Below are positions 7,488-15,507 of a stretch of 36,301 nt of DNA, piece after piece (the stretch's first letter is position 1; every line of letters starts with the position of its first letter). Under the pieces are notes generated by a model, which worked only from the letters and a program-made list of their open reading frames with translations, was not told the DNA's origin and searched no databases. The translations under genes were made by a program, and so were the position numbers. The stretch comes from Candidatus Melainabacteria bacterium (GTDB lineage: Bacteria > Cyanobacteriota > Vampirovibrionia > Gastranaerophilales > Gastranaerophilaceae), in contig QHMH01000006.1 of assembly GCA_003258795.1 (NCBI GenBank), positions 127,796 through 164,096 on the forward strand, given 5' to 3'.

Positions 7488-9269
7488 ATGTCAGAAGATA
7501 AAAAAACATTATTTATAGAAGGCAAAGAGGTAGAATTTACCGATGAACCTAATCTTTTAACGGTTATCAGAAAAGCTGGAATGAATGTTCCTACATTTTG
7601 TTACCGTCCAGACTTAACTCAATTCGGTGCTTGCCGTATGTGTGTTGTTGAAGTTGAATATCCAAATGGCAGAGTTATGGTTAATTCATCTTGCACAATG
7701 CCGCCTGAGGCTGGAATTAAAGTAAAAATCAATTCACAAAGAGTTAGAAAAATTAGAAAAACTGTTTTGGAACTTTTACTTGCAAACCACAACAGAGAGT
7801 GTACAACTTGTGAAAAATCAGGACAATGTGAATTGCAACAATATGCTGAAGAATATGGTGTTAGAGAAATCAAGTATCCAACATTGCAACCAGAAGAAAT
7901 GAAAGAAATAGATTCATCAAACCCTTCAATTGTAAGAGATGCTAATAAATGTATCTTATGTGGTGCTTGTGTTAGAGCTTGTAAAGAATACCATGGCCAC
8001 GCTGTATTGGGTTTTGCAAACAGAGGTTCAAGAACTGTAGTTCAACCAATGAATGGAAGAAAATTGTCTGATGTTGATTGTGTGTTCTGCGGTCAATGTA
8101 AGGCTGTTTGTCCAACAGGAGCTTTAACTATTAAAAATGATGTTAATGCTGTTTGGGATGAAATAAACAATCCTAACAAAAAAGTTGTAGTTCAGGTTGC
8201 ACCTGCAGTTCGTGTTGCAATAGGTGAATTGTTCAATATGCCTGCTGGTGAAAATGTAATTGGAAAAATCTATGCTGCAATGAGAAGAATCGGTTTTGAT
8301 ATGGTATTTGATACAAATTATTCTGCCGATTTGACAATTATGGAAGAGGCAACAGAATTTTTGGAAAGACTTAATAAGGGTGAAAACTTACCATTATTTA
8401 CTTCTTGTTGTCAAGCATGGGTTAGATACGTTGAATCTCAGCACCCAGATATGATAAATCACCTTTCATCTTGTAAATCACCTCAAGGAATGTTGTCTTC
8501 GGTTATTAGACACGTATTGCCAAAAATTAACAAAGATTACACAGATGAAAATCTTGTTGTTGTATCTGTAATGCCATGTTCCGCTAAAAAGGCTGAAATT
8601 AAACGTCCTCAATTGACTGAAAATGGTAAATACGATACTGATTATGTATTAACAACTCAAGAATTTGCACAAATGATAAAATCTGCAGGTTTGGATTTGA
8701 ACAAAATAGAACCTGAACAAGCTGATTCTCCATTTGGTCAATATACTGGTGCGGCAACAATATTCGGCGCATCTGGCGGCGTTGCTGAAGCTGCTGCAAG
8801 AACTGCATATTACCTCGTAACCGGTGAAAATTTGCCAAGTGATGATATTGAAGGTATGAGAGGTGTTGATCAATCTACTTACTGCAAAAATGTTGAACTT
8901 GATATTAAGGGCACAAAAGTTAAAGTAAGAGTTGTATCAACATTGAACGAAGCAGAAAAAGCTATTCAAGAAATCATCGCTGGTAAAGCTGATTTCCAAC
9001 TTCTTGAGGTTATGGCTTGTCCAGGAGGTTGTGTAAACGGTGGTGGTCAACCTGTAAGTTGTAATACTCCTGAACTTCGTAAACGTAGAGCTGAAGGTTT
9101 GTATGAAGAAGATTTAAAAGGTGTTCAACACAGAAGATCTCACGAAAACTCTGATGTTAAGAAACTCTATGATGAATATCTTGATAAACCAGGGTCTGAA
9201 AAAGCTCATCACTTGTTGCATACAACATATTCTGATTTGTTTAAAGGCTCATATAAAGACGTTAAATAA
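7488..9269 (+). CDS. hydA: [FeFe]-hydrogenase catalytic alpha subunit
   Basis: Makes H2 from protons, or the reverse, at the H-cluster. The 593 residues contain an N-terminal [2Fe-2S] domain (C38, C49, C52, C69), a His-Cys [4Fe-4S] motif (H101, C105, C108, C114), two [4Fe-4S] clusters (C155-C165, C198-C208), the H-cluster domain and a C-terminal small-subunit domain. H-cluster motifs are L1 TSCCQAW (305-311), L2 MPCSAKKAE (362-370) and L3 EVMACPGGCVNGGGQP (507-522); all cluster cysteines and the proton-transfer Cys308 are present. L1 is normally TSCCPxW, so Q309 replaces the proline. The start has AAAGGAAA upstream. A 72-base gap separates it from hydB. Maturases HydEFG are not in this window. 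Confidence 0.95.
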   Translation: MSEDKKTLFIEGKEVEFTDEPNLLTVIRKAGMNVPTFCYRPDLTQFGACRMCVVEVEYPNGRVMVNSSCTMPPEAGIKVKINSQRVRKIRKTVLELLLANHNRECTTCEKSGQCELQQYAEEYGVREIKYPTLQPEEMKEIDSSNPSIVRDANKCILCGACVRACKEYHGHAVLGFANRGSRTVVQPMNGRKLSDVDCVFCGQCKAVCPTGALTIKNDVNAVWDEINNPNKKVVVQVAPAVRVAIGELFNMPAGENVIGKIYAAMRRIGFDMVFDTNYSADLTIMEEATEFLERLNKGENLPLFTSCCQAWVRYVESQHPDMINHLSSCKSPQGMLSSVIRHVLPKINKDYTDENLVVVSVMPCSAKKAEIKRPQLTENGKYDTDYVLTTQEFAQMIKSAGLDLNKIEPEQADSPFGQYTGAATIFGASGGVAEAAARTAYYLVTGENLPSDDIEGMRGVDQSTYCKNVELDIKGTKVKVRVVSTLNEAEKAIQEIIAGKADFQLLEVMACPGGCVNGGGQPVSCNTPELRKRRAEGLYEEDLKGVQHRRSHENSDVKKLYDEYLDKPGSEKAHHLLHTTYSDLFKGSYKDVK

Positions 9270-9282
9270 TCGAATATAAAGT

Positions 9283-9323
9283 AAGGCGGGCGAAAATTTT
9301 TAAAATTTTCGCCCGCCTTTTTT
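9283..9323 (+). terminator. Rho-independent terminator after hydA
   Basis: An 18-bp perfect inverted repeat (9283-9300 with 9302-9319) starts with AAGGCGGGCG, closes at its A/T-rich tip, and is followed by a T run. It ends the hydCBA transcript 13 bases after the hydA stop and just ahead of the aroA promoter. Confidence 0.92.
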
Positions 9324-9324
9324 C

Positions 9325-9353
9325 TTGATATGATATTTTTTATGAGGTAAAAT
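9325..9353 (+). promoter_or_regulatory. Promoter of aroA
   Basis: TTGATA (9325-9330), a 17-base spacer and TAAAAT (9348-9353); each box matches the sigma-70 consensus at five of six positions. Transcription would start near 9360, only about nine bases before the aroA ATG, so the leader would be very short. Confidence 0.6.
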
Positions 9354-9368
9354 TCTTTAAGAGAGCTT

Positions 9369-10625
9369 ATGATTATAACTGTATTACCACAAAATAAAGA
9401 ATTACGAGGTTTAGTTGAAGTTCCTTCTGATAAATCCGTATCGCAAAGAGCTTTGATTTTTTCTTTGCTTGTCAACAATAGTTTTTCTGTGCAAAATTTA
9501 TCGACATCAAAAGATTGTTTGAGTACATTAGAGGTAGTAAAACAACTTGGAGTTAACGTAAAAGGGCATGGGAATACTTTTCTTTTAAAAAACGAAGTTG
9601 TAGGTAGTTCAAAACCTTTATTTTGTGGAAACTCTGCGACTGCTATGAGGTTGCTTTGTGGTGTGCTTTCTGGGAAAAATTTTTCGTCAGTTTTAACTGG
9701 TGACGAAAGTTTATCGTCAAGACCTATGAAGCGTGTGGTTGAACCTCTAACCTTAATGGGAGCAAAAATTGAGGGTAATGTTCCTATGTACATTTATCCA
9801 TCTGTTTTGCATGGAATAGAGTATCATTCAAAAATTTCTTCGGGACAAGTTAAGTCAGCGGTTTTGTTAGCCGGTGTATCAGCAGAGGGTACAACAATTT
9901 ATACTGAACCACATAAAAGTAGAAATCATACGGAGCTTATGCTTAAGTATTTTGGTGCTGATATCTCTGTGCATGGAAATACGGTTAGGTTAAACAAATC
10001 TGATTTGGTAGCAAAAGATATCAATGTAGCTGGTGATTTTTCATCTGCAGCTTTTTTGATTGCAGCAGCGTTAATTGTTCCAAATTCTGACATTACGATA
10101 AAAAATGTTGGGCTTAACCCAACAAGAATTGGTTTTTTAAATGTTTTAAAAGATGCTGGTGCAAGTATTGAAGTTTTAAATGAAAAAACTTTCAATTTAG
10201 AACCTGTTGGTGACATTAGAGTCAGATATTCAGAATTTAAAGGGTTCAATTTATCTGGGGATATTATTCCAAATATAATAGATGAACTTCCACTTATAGC
10301 GGTTTTAGGATGCTTTGCAAAGGGGAAAACAACTGTTGTTGATGCTAAAGAGTTAAGGGTTAAGGAGTCTGACAGAATTTCTGGAATTGTAAGCAAGCTA
10401 AAATCAATTGGGGCAAAGATATCTGAATTAGAGGATGGTTTTGTTGTTGAAAAAAGCTCTTTAAATGGTGGAGTTACGCTTGATTGTGGTTTTGACCATA
10501 GAATTGCACTTTCTCTTTTTGTTGCAGGGTTAGGGTGTAAGAATGCTATTAAAATAAAAGATTTTGAGTGTAGTGATATATCTTTTCCAAACTTTGTGGA
10601 AACAATTACAAAGGTTATGTCTTAA
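9369..10625 (+). CDS. aroA: 3-phosphoshikimate 1-carboxyvinyltransferase (EPSP synthase)
   Basis: Joins shikimate-3-phosphate and phosphoenolpyruvate in the shikimate route to aromatic amino acids. The 418-residue protein has the expected length and motifs: PSDKSVSQRA (18-27) binding substrate phosphate, GNSATAMRLL (about 89-98), RPMKRVVEPL, SRNHTELMLKYFGA, ELRVKESDRISG near 330 and DHRIALSLFVAGL near 382. It stands alone behind its own promoter and the hydA terminator. Its stop codon overlaps, on the opposite strand, the stop of the neighbouring permease gene within the four bases TTAA at 10622-10625. Confidence 0.95.
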   Translation: MIITVLPQNKELRGLVEVPSDKSVSQRALIFSLLVNNSFSVQNLSTSKDCLSTLEVVKQLGVNVKGHGNTFLLKNEVVGSSKPLFCGNSATAMRLLCGVLSGKNFSSVLTGDESLSSRPMKRVVEPLTLMGAKIEGNVPMYIYPSVLHGIEYHSKISSGQVKSAVLLAGVSAEGTTIYTEPHKSRNHTELMLKYFGADISVHGNTVRLNKSDLVAKDINVAGDFSSAAFLIAAALIVPNSDITIKNVGLNPTRIGFLNVLKDAGASIEVLNEKTFNLEPVGDIRVRYSEFKGFNLSGDIIPNIIDELPLIAVLGCFAKGKTTVVDAKELRVKESDRISGIVSKLKSIGAKISELEDGFVVEKSSLNGGVTLDCGFDHRIALSLFVAGLGCKNAIKIKDFECSDISFPNFVETITKVMS

Positions 10626-11464
10626 CCCTTTACTGCACCTTCATTTTCACCAGATATAAAATATTTTTGCATAGCAAGGAAAAATATCACAATAGGAATT
10701 GTTGCAAGTATTGATCCTGCCGCAATAAATCTCCAATTTGAACTAAACATTCCTTGTAAGTTATTAACTCCAACTGGAAGAGTGTACATTGATTCTTTTG
10801 TAAGGACGATACTCGGCCATAAAAACTCACCCCACGAACCGATAAAAGTAAATATCGCAAGCACGGCAAGTGAAGGTTTAACCATCGGGAGAAGTATTTT
10901 GAAAAATATTTGAAATACATTGCACCCGTCAACAATTGCTGCCTCTTCCATTTCTTTTGGAATTCCTGTAAAAGCTTGACGCATTAAAAATATTCCGAAT
11001 GCACTCACTCCGAAAGGCAAAATTAGTCCTAAATATCCTGCAACATTGTTCACGCTATCAACAAGATTTAACTTTAGTGTAATAAGGTATACAGGTAACA
11101 TTATCGCCTGAAATGGAATCATTATCGTTGCAAGAATTGCAAAAAATGAGAATTTTTTCCCCGCAAATTCCATTCTCGCAAGAGGATATCCTGCCAATGA
11201 AGAAAGAAGTAAATTTAAAAATACTGTAAATCCGGCAACGATCATACTGTTTACGAAATAAGCCATAAAATCAACTTGATGCCAAACTCCGATATAATTT
11301 TGCCAAGTAAAATCTGTTGGTATAATCTTTGGAGGGTATGCAAAAATGTTTTCTGCGTTTCCTTTTAACGATGTCGAAATTAACCATATAAACGGAAAAA
11401 TTGACAATAAAGATGTGAAAATTAAAATTAAGTGAATATTAAAATTTTTAAAAATCTTCTTCAT
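10622..11464 (-). CDS. Sugar ABC transporter permease, MalG/UgpE type
   Basis: Inner-membrane subunit of a carbohydrate importer. The 280-residue protein has six hydrophobic segments and the permease EAA loop (EEAAIVDGCNVFQIFFKILLP, split around residue 190) that contacts the ATPase. The short N-terminal tail and first helix are typical of MalG-type subunits. The ATG overlaps the stop of the upstream MalF-type gene by one base (TAATG on the minus strand), so the pair is coupled. No solute-binding protein or ATPase gene is adjacent, so the substrate cannot be named. Confidence 0.9.
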   Translation of the reverse strand: MKKIFKNFNIHLILIFTSLLSIFPFIWLISTSLKGNAENIFAYPPKIIPTDFTWQNYIGVWHQVDFMAYFVNSMIVAGFTVFLNLLLSSLAGYPLARMEFAGKKFSFFAILATIMIPFQAIMLPVYLITLKLNLVDSVNNVAGYLGLILPFGVSAFGIFLMRQAFTGIPKEMEEAAIVDGCNVFQIFFKILLPMVKPSLAVLAIFTFIGSWGEFLWPSIVLTKESMYTLPVGVNNLQGMFSSNWRFIAAGSILATIPIVIFFLAMQKYFISGENEGAVKG

Positions 11465-12333
11465 TATAATTGATATTTCTTTCTTTCAAAAACTAAAATG
11501 TTTACAAGTGACATAATCATCACAACGATTAGTAAAACAACTGCCATTGCGGAGGCATAGCCCAAATCAAGATTTTCAAACGCTCTTTCATAAATATAAT
11601 AAACAATCGTTTTGCTCGAATTTAAAGGTCCACCTTTTGTCATAACGTAGATTTCTGCAAAAACTTTCATGGCAGAAATTGCGCTTATTGTTGAAACAAG
11701 TGCTATTGTCGGCATAATGTGTGGAATAGTAACGGTTATATGCTTTCTAAATTCATTTGCTCCGTCAACCTCACAAGCTTCATAAAGTTCTTTTGGAACA
11801 CTCATCAACCCTGCTAAATATATCATCATGTAATATCCTATCCCCTTCCAAATGGTTACAATAGCAACAGATATTAAAGAAAATCTTGTATCTGTTAACC
11901 AACCAACTGGAGCAATTTTTATAAGGGAAAGAAAATAATTTAATATTCCCTCTTGTGCATAAAGCCATTTAAATGCAATAGCAGCAACAACTATTGATAC
12001 AATTACAGGAAGATAAATCAATATTTTATAAAGTGTAATTCCCTTTATTTTGTTATTAAGCAGTATCGCCAAAAAAAGTGGAAATATAGCCAATATTGGA
12101 ACAGCAATGAACAAATAAAGAAATGTGTTAAACATTACCTTGTAAAAAATTGGGGAATGAAATAATTTAAAGTAATTTTGTAAACCGATAAAAGTTGGAT
12201 TATATATGTTTGAGTAATCGTTAAAACTTAAAAAGATTGTTTGAAAAAATGGAATGAAAAAAAATACTCCTAACAAGACCGCAGAAGGTAGCAAAAACAA
12301 ATAAGGAATATAGCCTTTATAATATTTTTTCAT
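11464..12333 (-). CDS. Sugar ABC transporter permease, MalF/UgpA type
   Basis: Partner permease of the downstream MalG-type subunit. From the ATG at 12333 it encodes 289 residues beginning MKKYYKGYIPY, the usual start of UgpA-type permeases, with six membrane segments and the EAA loop EACEVDGANEFRKHITVTIP near residue 200. A start 13 codons upstream (12372) is possible but would add a hydrophobic tail not typical of the family; neither start has a good ribosome-binding site. The operon begins here, with the divergent gene at 12519. The matching binding protein must be encoded elsewhere. Confidence 0.88.
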   Translation of the reverse strand: MKKYYKGYIPYLFLLPSAVLLGVFFFIPFFQTIFLSFNDYSNIYNPTFIGLQNYFKLFHSPIFYKVMFNTFLYLFIAVPILAIFPLFLAILLNNKIKGITLYKILIYLPVIVSIVVAAIAFKWLYAQEGILNYFLSLIKIAPVGWLTDTRFSLISVAIVTIWKGIGYYMMIYLAGLMSVPKELYEACEVDGANEFRKHITVTIPHIMPTIALVSTISAISAMKVFAEIYVMTKGGPLNSSKTIVYYIYERAFENLDLGYASAMAVVLLIVVMIMSLVNILVFERKKYQL

Positions 12334-12518
12334 AATATTTATTATTACATTGAAAATAAAAAATATGTTCATCTTTTTAGAGGGTATTGATAAATAAAAA
12401 TTGCTTGAAACCCTTTTAATTTAGTATTTGTAAAGAATGTAACGATTAAAAAATTTTTTGAAAAAAACGATAGAAAAATAACTTTATATACATGAGGTGA
12501 CGGAAAGAGAGGCTGACT

Positions 12519-12923
12519 ATGGTTGAAAGAGTTGATGCGATTGATGAAAATCAAAGACGTAGAAAAGCAGGACAAATGACTGATTCTGCAAGAGATGCAA
12601 TCATGCAGGCAGCAATGAATAAAAATCCGAATGTAAGCCGAGAAGCGAATAATACTATGGCTAACGCATCTCAAGGCAATACTTCTGTTTCTGATGTTTC
12701 AAGAAAGGAATCGGTTTCAATAGAATCTCAACAAGTTCATGCAACTGGTGATTCTGCAAGGGTTACCGAAGCAAAAGAGTCAGGACTTGCTGTTGGAACA
12801 AAAATTGAACAACCAGATGCAATGGATAAAACACGTTCGGAAGCTTTGCTTACAAGTGCGACAGATACTATGGCTTTGTATAATAGAAATGACTTGATAA
12901 ATAAAACAAAAAAACAAGTTTAA
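12519..12923 (+). CDS. Hypothetical polar protein, no recognised family
   Basis: A 134-residue protein that I do not recognise. It is rich in Ala, Ser, Asn, Asp, Glu, Lys and Arg, and has no cysteine, no tryptophan, no signal peptide and no membrane segment. Composition suggests a largely disordered or loosely helical soluble protein; the N-terminal 40 residues (charged, with SARDAIMQAAM) are the most likely helix. The start is supported by AGAGAGG seven to nine bases before the ATG, and a clear terminator follows the stop. Isolated gene, divergent from the permease operon. Codon use and composition match the neighbours, and a ribosome-binding site plus terminator make it credible as a real gene. 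Confidence 0.7.
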   Translation: MVERVDAIDENQRRRKAGQMTDSARDAIMQAAMNKNPNVSREANNTMANASQGNTSVSDVSRKESVSIESQQVHATGDSARVTEAKESGLAVGTKIEQPDAMDKTRSEALLTSATDTMALYNRNDLINKTKKQV

Positions 12924-12950
12924 ATTTAAGTTCGTTTTTATAAAATTATT

Positions 12951-12982
12951 AAAAAGAAAAGGCTCGACCTTTTCTTTTTTTT
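12951..12982 (+). terminator. Rho-independent terminator after the 12519 gene
   Basis: A perfect 12-bp stem (12951-12962 with 12968-12979) with loop CTCGA, its 3' arm merging into a T-rich run to 12982. It lies 28 bases after the stop and immediately before the rsmE start region. Confidence 0.85.
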
Positions 12983-12986
12983 CGGG

Positions 12987-12992
12987 TATTAT
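12987..12992 (+). promoter_or_regulatory. Candidate -10 box of rsmE, implies leaderless mRNA
   Basis: TATTAT ends exactly six bases before the rsmE ATG (12999), so transcription would start at or beside the start codon. No Shine-Dalgarno sequence is present. The -35 region overlaps the preceding terminator and is not recognisable. Confidence 0.4.
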
Positions 12993-12998
12993 TCGTTT

Positions 12999-13715
12999 AT
13001 GCCACATTTTTTTATAAATTCATCACAGATAAAAGAAAACAAAATAGCTGATAAGGAAAATTTTAACCATATCATAAAAGCTTTACGCACAAAAATTGGA
13101 GAAAATCTTAAGTTTATTGACGAAAACGGTATGATATACGAAAGTATTTTGAAAAAATGTGAAAATAATGAATTGATCGCTGAAATCAGCAATAGCTATC
13201 CTTGCACTCGCTATTTAGATTTTGAATTGTGTTTAGCTCAAAGCCCTTTAAATTCAAATTCTCAAAATACAATTATTGAAAAGGCAACAGAATTAGGAGT
13301 AAGTCAGATATATCCAATCTATACAGACAATTGTGCAGTAAAAAAATCTGTTTTGGATAACAAAATACCAAAGTGGCAAAAAATTATGCAAGAAGCATCA
13401 AAACAATGTGAGAGAGCATTTGTTCCTGTTTGTCACCCTTTGACAACCTTGAATGAACTTCTCAAAATGAAATTTGATAAAATTCTTGTGATGGCTGAAA
13501 AGTTCTCAAATGAAACTTTAAAATCATATTTATTAAAAAATTCAATAAAAAATGGAGAAATAGTTCTTGTTATAATAGGCCCAGAAGGCGGTTTTTCAAA
13601 TGAAGAATTTGATTTGTTTAAATCTCTGCCAAATGTTAAAATGCTTTCGTTGGGAAAATTGATATTAAAGGCAGATACCGCTGTTATCTCGGCTTTAGGA
13701 AACATCGTTTTATGA
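12999..13715 (+). CDS. rsmE: 16S rRNA (uracil-1498-N3)-methyltransferase
   Basis: Methylates U1498 of 16S rRNA in the assembled 30S subunit, using SAM. The 238-residue protein has an N-terminal PUA-like RNA-binding part and a C-terminal SPOUT (trefoil-knot) domain, with IIGPEGGFSNEE at 192-203 and LSLGKLILKADTAVISAL at 217-234; the latter is a slightly divergent form of the family's LGxRILRxETA. EKATELGV near residue 94 is also typical. No ribosome-binding site precedes the ATG. The last four bases overlap the start of cca (ATGA), so both are made from one transcript. Confidence 0.93.
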   Translation: MPHFFINSSQIKENKIADKENFNHIIKALRTKIGENLKFIDENGMIYESILKKCENNELIAEISNSYPCTRYLDFELCLAQSPLNSNSQNTIIEKATELGVSQIYPIYTDNCAVKKSVLDNKIPKWQKIMQEASKQCERAFVPVCHPLTTLNELLKMKFDKILVMAEKFSNETLKSYLLKNSIKNGEIVLVIIGPEGGFSNEEFDLFKSLPNVKMLSLGKLILKADTAVISALGNIVL

Positions 13716-15109
13716 ATATCGTAGATTTGTCAAAGAAAATTTTAGAAGATGAAATAGTAAAAAACATAATAAATTTTTCAGGTGATACTGAAATCTGGCT
13801 TGTTGGCGGAACAATAAGAGATTTTATATTGGGAAAAGAAAATTTTGACAAAGATATAGTTGTAAATTGTGACGATGTCAAAAGTTTTTCCCTTAAACTT
13901 GCAGAAAAATTTGATGCAACATTCGTCCCCCTCGATGAAGTAAATAAAATTTATAGACTCGTTCTAAAAGATAAAAAAAATTCTATCGATATCGCAAAAA
14001 TAATTGGTGATAGCTTTATTGACGATATTAAAAGACGTGATTTTACAATAAATTCAATCGCTTTTGATTTGAAAAATAAAAAATTTATCGATGTTAATAA
14101 CGGATTAGACGATTTGAGTCACAAAGTCATAAAGGAAATTTCTTTGAAAAACCTTGAAGATGATCCGCTTCGACTTCTCCGTGCATTAAGGTTTAAGGCA
14201 TGTTTAGGTTTTGAATTGAGTAAAAACTTGAAAAACTTTATAGATAAAAATTATAAAATGCTTGAAGATGTGTCAATCGAGAGAATTAACGCCGAATTGG
14301 TAAAACTCTTTAAAGGAAAATATACGGCTGAAACTCTAAAAGATGCCGGAAATATCATAGATTTTCTTTTCCCAGTGATGTTGGATGTAAAAAAAGTCCC
14401 AGAAAATTCACATCACCATCTTCCACTTTTTTATCACTCAATTGAAACAGTAGCTCAAGTACAAAAACTTTATGAAAAAGCAAGAGAAGAAGTTAGAGAA
14501 CACTTACAAGAAAACGATTTCACAAGACTTTCTATGCTGAAACTCTCCGCATTCCTCCACGATATTGGAAAACCCCAAACTTGGACAATAGAAGGGGATA
14601 GACACCGTTTTATAAAACACGACGATGTAGGTTCAAAACTTTGCATTCCACTATTAAAGAAATTAAACTTTTCAAAAAAACAAATTCAATACATATCTTT
14701 GATGATAAAAAATCATATATATCCATCTCAGGTTGTTTCCTCTCCAGAAGTTAATGAGAAGGTTTATATGCGTTTTGTCAGAAAAGCAGGAGATAATGCG
14801 ATTGACATGATATTACTTGCAGCCGCTGATAGACTATCTGCACGAGGTTACGCTATAACAGATGAAATAGTAAATTCAAATATAAATGGACTAAACCATT
14901 TATTAGAATTTTATTTGAATGCAAGAAAAACATTAAAGCCTTTGCCGGTTTTGTTGGACGGAAACGAAATTATGAAAAGGTTTAATCTGACCCCATCTCC
15001 ACTTTTAGGGAAGCTGATATCAGAATTAAAAGAAGCTCAAATAAATGGTGAAGTTGAAACAGTGGATGAGGCTATAAACTACATCAGTAGTAGGTTACAA
15101 GACATTTAA
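13712..15109 (+). CDS. cca: CCA tRNA nucleotidyltransferase / poly(A) polymerase family with HD domain
   Basis: Class II nucleotidyltransferase that probably adds or repairs the 3' CCA of tRNA. The 465 residues contain the palm domain with LVGGTIRDFILG (30-41) and the metal-binding pair D46/D48 (FDKDIV); RRDFTINSIAFD near 110; the neck motif DDPLRLLRALRF near 150; and a C-terminal HD phosphohydrolase domain with HD at 283-284. The family also contains A-adding and CC-adding enzymes and poly(A) polymerases, which cannot be told apart by eye. Coupled to rsmE by a four-base overlap; a terminator follows at 15156. Confidence 0.88.
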   Translation: MNIVDLSKKILEDEIVKNIINFSGDTEIWLVGGTIRDFILGKENFDKDIVVNCDDVKSFSLKLAEKFDATFVPLDEVNKIYRLVLKDKKNSIDIAKIIGDSFIDDIKRRDFTINSIAFDLKNKKFIDVNNGLDDLSHKVIKEISLKNLEDDPLRLLRALRFKACLGFELSKNLKNFIDKNYKMLEDVSIERINAELVKLFKGKYTAETLKDAGNIIDFLFPVMLDVKKVPENSHHHLPLFYHSIETVAQVQKLYEKAREEVREHLQENDFTRLSMLKLSAFLHDIGKPQTWTIEGDRHRFIKHDDVGSKLCIPLLKKLNFSKKQIQYISLMIKNHIYPSQVVSSPEVNEKVYMRFVRKAGDNAIDMILLAAADRLSARGYAITDEIVNSNINGLNHLLEFYLNARKTLKPLPVLLDGNEIMKRFNLTPSPLLGKLISELKEAQINGEVETVDEAINYISSRLQDI

Positions 15110-15155
15110 AATGTAATTTGTACACTAATTATTGTAAAAAATGAAACCAAAAAAA

Positions 15156-15184
15156 AACCACTCATCTGTGAGTGGGTTGTTTTC
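15156..15184 (+). terminator. Terminator after cca
   Basis: CCACTCA (15158-15164) pairs with TGAGTGG (15169-15175) around a four-base loop; one unpaired G, then A/T pairs, extend the stem, and TTGTTTTC follows. It is preceded by an A run, so it could act on both strands. Confidence 0.7.
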
Positions 15185-15206
15185 TGCATCCTAATGGTCT
15201 ATTTTT

Positions 15207-15293
15207 AGTGTTTATATTTAGGAGTTTATATGATTTTGGGGTAAAGTGTAGTGTTTTTTAGTGTTTTTTTATTTAGTTTTTCTTATTTAGTGT
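15207..15293. repeat. Cluster of AGTGT elements
   Basis: The 398-base gap 15110-15507 holds no gene. Within it AGTGT occurs at 15207, 15245, 15250, 15260 and 15289, mostly followed by a T run, with a degenerate copy (AGTTT) at 15275. With this base composition fewer than one copy would be expected. The last copy forms an AGTGT-N7-ACACT dyad (15289-15305) over the -35 box at 15296. The elements look like binding sites of an unknown regulator. Confidence 0.5.
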
Positions 15294-15295
15294 TT

Positions 15296-15324
15296 TTGTT
15301 ACACTTAAATCTTATACTTATATT
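15296..15324 (+). promoter_or_regulatory. Promoter of the beta-propeller gene
   Basis: TTGTTA (15296-15301), a 17-base spacer and TATATT (15319-15324). The predicted start near 15331 gives a leader of about 175 bases, long enough for regulation. The -35 overlaps an AGTGT-N7-ACACT dyad. Confidence 0.55.
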
Positions 15325-15428
15325 ATGACACGGTATTTTAATTTGTCAATAGTTTTTTTTTGTTTTTTTAAATTTTTGTTAAGTAAGTAGTAAATGAGTT
15401 GATTTCAGAGTTTTTCGAGTATATAAAG

Positions 15429-15445
15429 AAGTGTTACAAACACTT
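15429..15445. promoter_or_regulatory. Palindrome AAGTGTT-ACA-AACACTT
   Basis: A perfect 7-3-7 inverted repeat in the leader of the 15508 gene. It contains the same AGTGT/ACACT half-sites as the dyad over the -35 box, which suggests one regulator binding on both sides of the transcription start. It could also form a small RNA hairpin. Confidence 0.5.
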
Positions 15446-15507
15446 AATTATAGTAAATTTTTTAAAACTTATCTGTATTTTTTGATTATAATTGTAATGA
15501 AGAAAGT

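Noticed and set aside
9209..9793. Long antisense frame over the start of aroA
   Set aside because: It overlaps the conserved aroA N-terminus, the aroA promoter and the hydA terminator, and its product matches no family.
9926..10396. Antisense frame of 156 codons inside aroA
   Set aside because: Fully contained in a well-conserved gene; the product is a composition shadow of AroA codons.
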